This document shows positions 42,283-52,563 of a stretch of 64,000 bases of DNA, piece after piece. The number at the start of each line of letters is the position of its first letter. Positions within the stretch are counted from its first letter, which is position 1. The notes below the pieces were generated by a model that ran no database searches, had not been told where the DNA came from, and was given only the letters and a program-made list of their open reading frames with translations. A program made the translations under genes and the position numbers. The stretch spans positions 124,001 to 188,000 of the forward strand of contig ML769470.1 in the NCBI GenBank assembly GCA_009733575.1. Reading direction: 5' to 3'. Source of the DNA: Gymnopus androsaceus JB14. Lineage: Eukaryota; Basidiomycota; Agaricomycetes; Agaricales; Omphalotaceae.

Positions 42283-43417
42283 ATGTTCGCCTTCCGTCGC
42301 TCTGTATCTGTTATCTCTTCCTCCTTTCTGCAAAAAAATGCTGTCAGGCTGCCTGCTTCAGCTTCCTTGTTTGCGTTCAGGCAATTATCGACGTCTCGCG
42401 TAAACCAGTCGACACGGTTCGTGTACTTGGGCAACCTGCCATATCGTTTGGAAATCGAGGACATTAAGGAGAAGGCAGAAAAGTTCGGTACCCTTGAGTC
42501 TATCAATATTCGTATGATTCTTTCATTTTTCTCCTTTTTTTCATTGCTAATACGTCCTTTAGCCGACGACGAAAGTGGTCGTCCAGCTGGTTTTGCCAAC
42601 ATTGAATTCTCAAGCGCTGAGGAGGCTCAGAACTTTTATAAAGCCGCAGTGGATTCTGCATTGTCTTTTTACGGTCGTAACTCAAGGGTTGAGCTCGTCG
42701 AGGAGGCTCAGACACAGGTCTTACGGGGCAGAGCCAAAAACTCCTATACAGGCCTCTAACCCTACTGCTACTATATTCATTGGACGCCTACCTGAACAAG
42801 CCAATGAGGACGAGATCAGGGAGCTTTTTCTCTCCCTATGGTACAATCCTACGCGCAAGCATCGGTACGCTTCTCTCTTCCTATGGGTATATCATTTCAT
42901 TGCTCACTCTCGCTACAGCCAAAGACAGCGAAGGTAGAAACCGTGGCTTTGCACATGTAGATTTCGAATCTGTAGAGCAAGCCCAGGCTGCTATGCAGGC
43001 TCTTAATAATGGAACGACCAGCATCGGTGGCAGATACGTAAATCTGGACTATGCAGCAAAGGCAACAAAAGCCCCCGCTCCTCCTTCAAAGACCCTCTAT
43101 TTTCTGCGATACCCTGGTGATGAGGGAGACTTGCGGGCGGCTTTATCAGAGCACGAGGGATCAGTCGTAGCTGTTCGTCTGCGTACGTTGTATTTCTTCC
43201 CTTGCTTCCCCACCTTTTCCTCATTTTCTGTTCAGTGAACAACCAAAATGGCTTCATCGAGTTCAAGAACATCGATGATGCTACTGCTGCCAAAGAAGCT
43301 TTGGACCGAACCCAAACTCCCGATGGCCACACTCTCAACCTCCTCTTCTCGACTCCGCGCCCCACGAGAAACACGAACGATCGTGGTTCGTCGTGGTTCG
43401 AACTTTGGCGGTTCTAG
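42283..43417 (+). CDS. RNA-binding protein with RRM domains, mitochondrial-type leader
   Basis: The start MFAFRRSVSVISSSFLQKNA, followed by FRQLSTSRVNQ, is a basic amphipathic leader with a typical presequence look. RRM 1 has FVYLGNLPY (RNP2) and GRPAGFANIEF (RNP1). RRM 2 has ATIFIGRLPEQANEDEIREL and RGFAHVDFESVEQAQAAMQA. A third, degenerate unit (TLYFLRYPGDEGDLRAALSE, NGFIEFKNIDDATAAKEALD) follows. Introns at 42513-42561, after 42865 and after 43181 join in frame. Two one-base frame breaks occur in homopolymers: GGGG at 42725-42728 and TTTTT at 42825-42829; removing one base from each restores RAEPKTPIQASNPT and ELFSPYGTILRAS. A 10-bp duplication alters the C-terminus. Likely mitochondrial RNA binding. 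Confidence 0.8.
43381..43400 (+). repeat. Perfect 10-bp tandem duplication at the RRM gene's 3' end
   Basis: TCGTGGTTCG occurs twice back to back. With one copy, the frame would continue RGSNFGGSRNMRKSNSYGND W to a stop at 43457. With two, the gene reads GSSWFELWRF and stops at 43417. Confidence 0.8.
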
Positions 43418-43836
43418 GAATATGCGAAAGTCAAACTCTTACGGAAATGACTGGTAGTAGTATTATGACTTTCATGGACAATGGGAGAGTGCGGCGGGTC
43501 AGAGAAAACGATAGACAAAAGACCTACAGTATTACATACGTATTCTAATTTCTCAAAAGTAATGGTAACAGTCGAGTCTTAACTTGATATATGTTTATGA
43601 AGTATACTCACAGCGAGCAATAGGATATCCCATCTCTGCATATTCTTCGTTCGATAATCGGATTTCAGTACTTCCACAGTTCCACTTCAGTGAAGTTTAG
43701 CGCCGGCCGATCCTCAACCACCAACACAGGGGAAGACTTGAAGAATTAGTATGGATTGGCTCCTAATTCGTCGACTCCTATAAGGAAAACAGTAATAACC
43801 TCCTCTCTCTCTCATCCATCCACCATCCTCTTTCCC

Positions 43837-45496
43837 ATGAACAGCCAGCAAAGCACGAGCAGCGCTGAAAGCGTGTACCCATATCCCTCCACCCACGCCA
43901 AAGATGATTCCAGCTCTCAGCTCGGAAGTAACAAAAAATACATCTGGCAACTGCCGTACTTTCCCCCACTGAACGTGGACGATGAGTTTGAAATCCATGA
44001 CTTTGAGCTAGTACATGATAACGAGAAAAAGGTATGTGGTTTGGGTCATCTGCGCTCTTGTGGTTGTATTCTTACTTCCACCAAAGCAAACCGACATTCT
44101 CGTCCGCGTTCGAGTGCACTCTTCCGCTCGACCAGCATACAAGATCGAAAAGAAGACCCGGGTTCACCTCCTACAAGGCGGCAAGAAGCACATCAACATG
44201 CTCATCTCCAAATCCGAAGCCTGGGATTCGATTGCTGCTAAACCACAGCAGTCGCAGTCCAAGATGGGAAAAGGGTATATCATTCTGTTCCAAGCGATGG
44301 ACCAGTCTCCTCGCCATCTTTCTCTCAGCCCAACAAAGGGCATGGTTCTCTATCTTACCGCTCGCGGCGGTGACCTCACTCTTACTCCCAACTGCGCCTC
44401 CTATGATCCCCAACGAAGTCGTGCTCTCCAACCAAGAATCGGTCTCAGCTATCACTTCATCCCTCTACACCTCACCGATTTGAACGAAGCGCCTCTGCCC
44501 CTGGTCAACCAATGCCCAAAACAACCCCTACCGCTCTCAAAAAACCATATTCCGGGGGCGGCTACCTTGTCTTTGACGCACACAGCAGGGGGCGAACAGA
44601 TCTTCTCAGCACGCTTTATTGCACGGGGTACGAGCGGAGGTTTAGTCCTCGCAAAGGCGACGTCGTTCTCGCAGAGCTCAGGCTATCCCGACCTGCAGAT
44701 CCCACTTCGACTGAAGGTCCCTCCGCATGGAAACGGTTTTTCAAGGAACGTCATGTCTCCTTGTTCATCTCCAAACGGGGGATGGAAACTGTTTTCACTG
44801 GTCCGCATGTCAATATGCACGTTCGAAACCCCAAAGAAGGAGAACGGTATACGTTAACTTCTGGTCAGGCGCAGGAGATTATCATATCCCTTTTTGCCAC
44901 CTCTTTGATGGTGATTGAGCATGATGGGTTGGAAAGTAAAAAGTGGGCATGGTTGACGAATCGAGAGATACTGGAGTCGTCTCTTGGTGGGCCAATGACC
45001 TCGATAGGGGTACCCGGCAGTAATAGCTCGACGGGTGGACCCAGCATGTTGGAAAAGTATCCCCATGGGTTCGAGAACATGTCCATCTCGGATACATCTT
45101 CGATGAACAAGAGCGGGGGGTTAAAACCCGACACGTCGTTTGAAAAGTGGAAAGTGGTTAGTTATGAATCGTCTATGGGAGAGGCTGTCTTGCGGGCGAA
45201 CGGGAGAGGCGGAGGCGGAGGAGGAGGTCATGGTAATGCTCCTAGTACTGCTGGTTTGACGGATTCGATGACGAGCACGAATGAGATGGAGACGTCTTCA
45301 GAGTTCCCGCTTCATGCTCAGCAAGCCTTCGATATCGGCCCCGCTGCAGACTATGGAAGTTACAGAGGGCTCGACACCTGTTAGTCCTACGGTGGAACCG
45401 ACACAAACACAGGATTTGCCCAAAAAGTGGCCTACAGAGGGTCCGAAGGTTACTGGGAAGCCGAAGCCTGGTGTGGAAGGAGGGATTTATTGGTGA
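43837..45496 (+). CDS. Uncharacterised protein, frame interrupted
   Basis: Plus-strand coding region starting MNSQQSTSSAESVYPYPSTH with PPLNVDDEFEIHDFELVHDN. A GTATGT intron (44032-44086) joins EKK to QTDILVRVRVHSSARPAYKI, and the frame stays open through KTRVHLLQGGKKHINMLISK and GYIILFQAMDQ. From about 44480 the better coding frame is a different one (GGGYLVFDAHSRGRTDLLST, FFKERHVSLFISKRGMETVF, NMHVRNPKEGERYTLTSGQA, AWLTNREILESSLGGPMTSI). Near 45340 a third frame gives APLQTMEVTEGSTPVSPTVE and the end GKPKPGVEGGIYW at 45496. A Gly run (GGGGGGGHG) lies near 45215. Two frame changes imply indels. No known domain is recognised. Confidence 0.45.
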
Positions 45497-45713
45497 TACG
45501 TTCGTTCAGTTCTTTTGGGAATAACTTGTAGGGAGGAAAGAGTCGTTTTTTATTTCATCGTTCCATCCTATTGCTATCTACCGAACAATAATTACCGATA
45601 TAATAATTACATTGTGTTATAAAACTATATACCAAGTTGATAGCAGGGTTCGAAAATTAAAAAAAGTATATCGCCTCCAATCTGCCGCGTTTGTCCAGCA
45701 ATACACCATATCC

Positions 45714-46896
45714 CTAGATATCTAGTCTCCAAGACTTGCTAAATAACTCTAAAAATGCACCGTCAGAATAATCAATCGAATACAGAGACGCAATACTTAC
45801 TCCTCTGTCCTCCAAAAAATCCAAATACGTCAACGCGACAGCAACCCAGAAGCTTGGTTCTACGCCCAGCATCTCCGCCTCTAACTTGTCCAGCTGGATC
45901 ATACCATTCACTGAACCGTTAACCGTAAACGTCGATGTAAGATCCGTGAATGTTAAAACTGGAAGGGCTTTTATACACGTCGGCGTAGATAATGGTGATG
46001 GTGATGATGATGGCGGTATCGGAGGCGCAGGAGATGCATTAGGCTTAGAACCTGAACCGAGTGCAGGTGCATATGGAGGCGGGGACTGTACAGCGACTCT
46101 GGCAAGGGAAAACGAATACCCACTAGAGATGTCCTGTTCATAGTACCTAAACACATTTATTGCGCGCGAGAAAAAGCTCTCTCGTGTTGAGGGCGGGGGT
46201 GTTACCGCTGGAGCTAGAATGAATTCGGATATGGAGGATGAGGGATTTCTGGGCTTGGATATAGACTTGGACAAGAGCGCTGCCGATGAAGCCGAGGCTT
46301 CCGCAGACAGAGTCCGTGGGGCAAGCTCGGGGGAAGGAGGACTCAGAGACAGCGTCGGAATGGCTGGGGGAGTCGGCGGATATGAATGGACGGAAGAAGT
46401 ACTGGCCATTGCAGTTGGCTGATTGGTAAAGTAGTCGGGCGTCAGATAATGGTGTTGTTGGAACATTAGTGCGCGACTTGAACGACAAGGCAGCGTCGGA
46501 ATGCAGCGGGCTTTTTGAGGGTACAGGAATTAGAGGAATGAATACGCCTGGAGGAAAGCTCGGAGAGCGAATTCGGATATACCATCCTTTGGATCCTGGT
46601 CGATGAATAATCCACCGCACAGTGCTTGTTGAGCTGTGCTAAAGTACCAGTTAATATTTGAGTTAGTGTACAAATTAAACAGACGTACAACTAAATGCTC
46701 AATAATTTCATCTTCAGCTAAAAACCTTTCCTTGAACCAAACGATTTCATCTGATGCTTCGTCAAGCACATTTATACGTGCTTCTTGCAGAACATCTGTG
46801 CTGAGAATTCAAGTTTATTAGTTCAGTTCACTAGGCCGTAGCCTGGGCATACCTCTGCACTTTGAATTTTGTAAATTTCGGTTCGTTCGTGGTCAT
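45714..46896 (-). CDS. Uncharacterised Pro/Ser-rich protein divergent from Med21
   Basis: Minus strand, starting at 46896 with MTTNEPKFTKFKVQ. Spliced exons then give DVLQEARINVLDEASDEIVW and FKERFLAEDEIIEHLV, then AQLNKHCAVDYSSTRIQRMV. A frame change near 46480 leads to the long low-complexity part (SVHSYPPTPPAIPTLSLSPP, ISKPRNPSSSISEFILAPAV, PPSTRESFFSRAINVFRYYE). The C-terminal part QLDKLEAEMLGVEPSFWVAV with LTYLDFLEDRGVS ends at the stop 45714-45716. The start codons of this gene and Med21 are 71 bp apart. A partial copy of 46300-46700 is present at about 52095-52470. Family not recognised; the composition suggests a cytosolic or nuclear regulator. Confidence 0.5.
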
Positions 46897-46967
46897 AGTC
46901 GAGAGAGAAACAAGTCAAGTGATCGGATCGCTGTTTTGTTTTGAACCACCACAATCTCTCGGTCCCA
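46897..46967. promoter_or_regulatory. 71-bp bidirectional promoter of Med21 and its divergent neighbour
   Basis: Only 71 bp separate the two outward-facing start codons; it contains GAGAGAGAAACAAG and GATCGGATCGC words. In the duplicate locus near 52490 the left half of this region and the neighbour's first exons have been deleted. Confidence 0.55.
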
Positions 46968-47636
46968 ATGCTTCAAGAATTGTCGCATATGGACCGTATT
47001 ACCCAGCTCCAAGATGAAATCAGCAGCTCCTTATGATAATGTCTACTTCTATCGCATACCTTACTTCACGCTCCAACTTTCTCCAAGTTGATTCAGAAAT
47101 TCCAATCACCAAGCAGAGAAATCCCGAAAAGTATGACACTCCAGAGGTTTTTGAAGGTGTGCATTTACTTTTTTAATCTTATTGCAATGCTTATATCTTC
47201 TATTCGCAGCCAACAAAAAGGAACTTGTCACAGACCTCATCCGTAAAGCGAAACAGGTCGAATATCTCATCAACTCTTTACCAGAGCCAGAACCGGAGGA
47301 ACTTCAAGTGAGCTTTGCTCTTTACGCGTCTAATGGTCTCAGTACTCATTTTATTTACTCCCTTAGGCGCAAAGGCTGCAGGAGCTCGAAGAAGAGATGC
47401 AGTTGGCCAATGCAGAGTATATCCAAGCTGTTAATAGATTAAGTGAGTTATCGTGTTTCCTCAAGTCTTGCCCGTATATATCTACTTCTATCATCGACAT
47501 CTGACTTGCCAATCAACAAACAGAAACCCTACACGCCTCAGTATCCGAGCTCCTGCGGTCAATGTTGACAGAAGTCGACGATAGGCTTATTGACGATGGT
47601 CACGATATGGATAGCTCAGAACAATGTAGACCGTGA
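46968..47636 (+). CDS. MED21: Mediator complex subunit Med21 (Srb7)
   Basis: Middle-module Mediator subunit, partner of Med7 and essential for polymerase II transcription in yeast. The start MLQELSHMDRITQLQDEI and the next segment MSTSIAYLTSRSNFLQVDSE then IPITKQRNPEKYDTPEVFEA are highly characteristic. Later exons give NKKELVTDLIRKAKQVEYLI, LPEPEPEELQ, QRLQELEEEMQLANAEYIQA and LHASVSELLRSMLTEVDDRL. Introns at 47157-47209, after 47308 and after 47442 join in frame. Two one-base differences from the copy at 52564 break this gene: a missing T after 47020 (GAAATCAG versus GAAATTCAG) shifts the frame early, and an extra A at 47613 changes the C-terminus. Since Med21 is essential and the other copy is worse, one or both may be consensus errors. 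Confidence 0.9.
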
Positions 47637-48339
47637 CGTTTCTATGGATTCATGAGTCTGACATCGAGCAGACTCCTCATCAAGTAGCTTCCGCCGCTCT
47701 CTCCCCGTCTGGAATACCCATTCCTCGATGTACCACTACACTACAATGCACCTGTACTGTGCTCTCTACACAGTATGGTCCTGATGCCGGTCCTTACAGC
47801 GAACGTTCAAACTCCGGCGGCAAAGGCGTTACAGCTCATCCCCTTCACTCTGTCCGTTGGCATTGTCGAGAAGGAATCACATTGCAATCAAATCTCATTC
47901 CATATCTTCGATGTCGATTCCTAGTCCAACGTACTCGAGGATCGTTCAGGCAGCGCTGAACCTTCCATACTCGAGACCGAGACTCGATTACTCGACCGCG
48001 AATTATTTTCTTGTTTGGTTGTATTTGTCCAATCATCTCGACATGGATGTCACTCGAGCTCTGTTGTTGACCTGCTACCACTATACTCTCGCTAGCCTGG
48101 CTTATTCTTGCTCAATCTCAGGAATTGGCGGCATCAGGTGGTAAGGAGATTTTCAGGCGCGATAAACGCGCTTTCCGCCTGTCCTCCACCATCGCCGATA
48201 TCCTCATTCCTGATCCGGCTACGTAACGCTGGAGCACTGCTCAATTCTCAAGGACCTGGATGTGATCAGTCTCTCCAACCTCTCGCTCTCGACTTTCCGA
48301 TGTCTACCCTTGATCTACTCATGAAGATTGTGTGCGGGC
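47637..48339 (+). other. Uncharacterised coding-like region after Med21
   Basis: Downstream of Med21, plus-strand frames carry segments that look coding but cannot be joined with confidence: an open stretch from 47633, LYLSNHLDMDVTRALLL, and a C-terminal exon GGKEIFRRDKRAFRLSSTIA with DILIPDPAT to a stop near 48226. The same arrangement, with further indels, is present at 53890-54475 in the duplicate. It may be the 3' half of a gene for a small hydrophobic protein. No family recognised. Confidence 0.35.
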
Positions 48340-48559
48340 TCGGTCGACTGAGATTCCTCAGTCTAGTACTAATAGAACGTACAATCAATAAAACGCTCTT
48401 ACTAGCCAACTGAATCGCCATACTACAAATTGTGGTAGTCTTGCCTACTCCTCCCTTGCCTTCACAAAAGATCCATTTCAGCGTTATTTGGTCGAGAATA
48501 TTTTGAAGGGTCGGTTCGAGTGTTTCTCCGTCGAATGAGGTGTCTATCAGGGCAGCCAT
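48340..48559 (-). pseudogene. 5' fragment of a GET3/ArsA-type ATPase gene
   Basis: From ATG 48559 on the minus strand: [20 protein letters not shown], then [20 protein letters not shown] and [19 protein letters not shown]. This is the N-terminus of the tail-anchored-protein targeting ATPase GET3, with its deviant Walker [10 protein letters not shown] intact. After about 59 codons the similarity fades (ISTRLRNLS where the family has ISTDPAHNLS) and the rest of the protein, including switch regions and the CxxC zinc motif, is absent. Homology ends where the duplicated Med21-locus sequence begins, so the gene was cut by that rearrangement. A full-length GET3 is expected elsewhere in the genome. 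Confidence 0.8.
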
Positions 48560-49345
48560 TGTCACTATGGGTTTGAGGTGTAAATGAGGAAAAGATGAAG
48601 GCGCGATAGGCGCTAAATGCATCTTCAGCATGGACGCTAGTCTACTTCCTCGTTTTCTTTCATCTTTCTGGATCTTTCTCCAGCCTTCTTGTATTTTGTC
48701 GGGTCGTGGATAATTCCATATTCTTCGTCTTGATTCCTTGACCTTCTGGTTCTTTTGTGAATCTGGCTTAAGTCCTTTCCCCGGCGGCGATCTATCTCTC
48801 GAGTTTCCATGAACTTGATCTTCTAACTCGAAGGCTGAAGTTGACCTTGTTCATCTCACTAATAACTCCACTTGTATTCATAATCAGTGTTAAAATGGGT
48901 ACTAGGTGGGAGCCATAACGTTGATCTTGCGTATCATTTTGTTCTTTTCTCTTTCAAGTCGCGGCACCAGCTCCTCCTCGTTCATAATATAATACTCACC
49001 TTCTTGTTAGCGTAGCAATATCCTCTGCTTCTGAACGTTCTAATCACCAATCACATCAAATCTCTGGAAGTGTATCGGTCAATATGTACAATCCAATATC
49101 ATCGCTTCATTCAACTCCCAGCTGGGGGATATAGATATGATCAATCAGGATTCAAGGCATATCTTTTGTTTGCAAACTTGCAGTGTGCTCAAAACATTTG
49201 GCCTGTGTTCCTCCTGATACGGTATATTCAATATATATCGTCACTGTCGAATGTATAGCCTATGCAAATATAGCCTACGAAATATATCCTTATCGAATCT
49301 GCCTTCACGTGTGCGTCTTCTCACTTCTTTCTCTCGACTCTCATC
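48560..49345. other. Intergenic, no gene seen
   Basis: 5' flank of the GET3 fragment and of the P450 gene; no supported ORF. Confidence 0.4.
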
Positions 49346-51870
49346 ATGGAGGGAGCTACACTGAGCCCAGCAATCATTGTTGCTATGGTACTTGGGCTTG
49401 TCTTTGTAGCCTGGCATCATCGCAACAGTGGCTCTAATCATAAACTTCCTCTTCCTCCAGGACCTACAAAGCTTCCACTGCTCGGGAATGTCCTGGTGCA
49501 TATTTCCGTTATCGCTTTTTTTTCGATGTGGATGTTCATTTTGGTTTGCATATAGGATATGCCATCTAGTTTTCAGTGGATTAAGTTTTCCCAATGGGCC
49601 GAGAAGTTCGGTAATATTCTCCTCTGTCGTTCAATACTAGTGGTCAAGACTCACATCAAGAACACACACATAGATTCGGATATTTTGCACCTCGAAGTTG
49701 CCGGAACCGACTACATTGTGCTAAACTCCTACGATGCAGCTACAGACCTACTTGAAAAGAGGTCAAGTATTTATTCGGGCAGGTACGCTGTTCCCGGTTT
49801 TCAGATTGTATGATTAATAGTAGACTGAATGTGTCACCGTTAGGCCGCATTATACTATGTTGTGTGATCTGTGAGTGCCAAGAAAACCTTACAATCTCTA
49901 TCTAATCCTTAGATAGTGTAGGGTATGTACCGGCACTCATCCCATGTTACGATGCTCATACTACATGCAGATGGAGTGGCGATCTTGTTCTCATGCCGTA
50001 CGGCAATGAGTGGAAGTCTCATAGGAAGCTCTTCCAACAAGGTGACGTTCCCAATACTCTGTGAAGTATTTTTGGTTTGATTGACGTTCAAGTAGAATTT
50101 CATCCGGCCAACTCTTCTCTGTATCTTCCGCATGAAAAGAAGGCCCTTCGTGCTTTCTTAAAGAGTTTACTTGATGCACCGGAGGAATGGGGTGAGCATA
50201 CCCAACAGTAAGCGTCGGTTCCCTAATTAATCCTCTATTGATTCCTACGGCTGCAATTAATTCTTGCGGAGAGAGCGTAAAACCTTCTTTGGAATTTACT
50301 AATTTAGATTCTCTAATAGTTTGCTGGGTGCGATCATCCTTGGCGTAGCCTACGGCCTCCATGTCCAACCCAAGGACGACCCCTACATTGAAACAGCCAG
50401 GAAGATGAGCGATGTTCTTACCAACACTCTGATTCCGGGTGAATTTCTCGTCGTAAGTCAAGCGTGCAGCGATTGCACCCTCATCAAATTGGCGATGGCA
50501 CTGAATTATTATTATTTTCTTTCATTGACACCTCCATAGGATAGCTTCCCCATTCTCAAATACGTCCCATCCTGGTTCCCGGGTGCCTCCTTCAAGCGAA
50601 AAGCCAGCTCCTGGAATGGAATTCGCAATGCAACAATTACACCACCATTTACGAGGGTTCAGAAAGCCATGGTAAGTCTTTACCTTTTCTACGGCGTGTT
50701 GTATGCGCATTGATTTCATAGGTCAATGGTACTGCCGAAGACTGTTTCACTCTACGTTGCCTACAACGTCTTGAACGTCCTGAACGTCCTGATCCTGGAC
50801 GCGATAATCTCTCAGTTGAGGAACAAATTATCAAAAACACTGCTGGGACCATGTTTGAAGGTGAAGCACTGGCATTGTATCTTCTCTAGTCAGTCGTTTA
50901 TCTTTTATGAAGGCGGCTCCGACACAGGATCAACTGCTCTTTTGACATTCATTCTTGCCATGTTATGCTTCCCGCACGCTCAACGCGAGGCGCAGGAAGA
51001 ATTGGACGAGGTTATTGGCAAGGAGCGGCTACCGGATCCTGAGGATGAAGATTCGTTACCATATGTGAAAGCTCTCATGTATGAATGCTTCAGGTGAGTC
51101 TGGACGATATTAATCGGATGACTACTCACCGGCCTTGTTCTTTAACAATGCTTAGATGGGAGACGGTCTTGCCATTATGCAAGTATTTTCGTTCATGTTA
51201 TAATCATATTTAACCTATCGTTTTCTAGCCTTGCCCCACCAGGTCGACAGGGATGACACCTATAAAGGATACTTTATCCCAAAACACTCGACAGTGATAC
51301 CAAACGTTTGGTATGTAAAAGTACTCTTCCTTTACTATTATCTCAATCGTGATAGGGGAATGCTACGAGACGAGAAAACATATGGTCCTAATGCACATCT
51401 CTTTGAACCCAAGCGGTGGCTCCTTAAGGGCTCTGATCAAAGGGGATGGAAACTCAACCCAGAAATGCGTGAACCCACTGGTATAAGTTTTGGCTTTGGT
51501 AGACGGTTAGTGCCAGCTTCACATTGTATCCTCCTTGCTCTTCCAAGCTCACTACTTACAGTGTATGCCCAGGGAAACACATGGCTCTCTCCTCATTCTG
51601 GCTATCAGCTTCCTCCCTGCTTCACTCATTTAATATTACCCCGGCCATTGACAAAGATGGAAATCCTATTGAGCCGAAGGTAGAATATGTTTCGGGTGCA
51701 CAGAAGTATGTGGTACCACTCCATTAGTTCCATTATTTCTGCTAATTCACTCACCTAAAAACAATCTATACATCTACAGCCGCCCCGCGCCCTTCCAATG
51801 CACCATCAAGCCTCGCTCTGAAGAACATGCGGTACTCATAAGACAGGCACTGGATAGCAACTTGGAATAA
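49346..51870 (+). CDS. Cytochrome P450 monooxygenase
   Basis: Microsomal P450 with N-terminal anchor ATLSPAIIVAMVLGLVFVA and Pro-rich hinge LPLPPGPTKLPLLGNVL. Successive exons give FSQWAEKF, SDILHLEVAGTDYIVLNSYD, WSGDLVLMPYGNEWKSHRKL, HPANSSLYLPHEKKALRAFL, KYVPSWFPGASFKRKASSW and VEEQIIKNTAGTMFE. The I-helix oxygen-binding site is GGSDTGSTALLTFILAM. The K-helix ExxR is ECFR in LPYVKALMYECFRWETVLPL, the PERF-like region is LFEPKRWL, and the haem loop FGFGRRVCPGKHMA contains the cysteine thiolate ligand. The C-terminus FQCTIKPRSEEHAVLIRQAL ends at TAA 51868-51870. About a dozen short introns. All key residues are present and no frame break was noticed, so it is probably functional. Substrate unknown. 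Confidence 0.9.
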
Positions 51871-52094
51871 TTAGGACCCAGCTTGCTTTCTTTTCTGTGA
51901 ACATCTGGAACTTGTGTAGCACTGGTTAGCGCCCTAGTTCAGCTACTAGCTACTTTAACTCTACCTAGTACTGGACAGTAGCCTACAGAATTCGAACCTT
52001 TCCATAAAACTGAATCATTTGATTGTTGACATTCAATATCACTATATGCTCGCCACTATAATTATTGTTCCCTTCCTTTCCAGAATTGTTTCTT
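51871..52094. other. Intergenic, no gene seen
   Basis: 3' flank of the P450 gene up to the left edge of the Med21-locus duplicate. Confidence 0.4.
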
Positions 52095-52563
52095 GCATGC
52101 AGAGTCCATGTGGCAAGCTTGGGGCAAGGGGCTCGGAGGTAGCATTGGAAACGCTGGGGGAGTTGGTGGATATGAATGGATGGAGGAAGTACTGGCCATT
52201 GCAGCTGGCTGATTGGTAAATAGTCCGGCGTAGATAATGGTAATGTTGGGACATTAGTGCGTGACTTGAACAACAGAATGCAGCGGGCTTTTTGAGGGTA
52301 CAGGAATTAGAGGAATGAATACGCCTGGAGGAAAGCTCGGAGAGCGAATTCGGATATACCACCCTTTGGGTCCTGGTCGATGAATAATCCACCGCACAGT
52401 GCTTGTTGAGTTGCGCTAAAATACCAGTTAACATTTGAGTTTATTGTACAAATTAAACAGACGTACAACTAGATGCTCAATAATTGGTTCGTTCATGGTC
52501 ATAGTGCAGGTCAAGTGATCGGATCGCTGTTTTGTTTTGAACCACCACAATCTCTCGGTCCCA

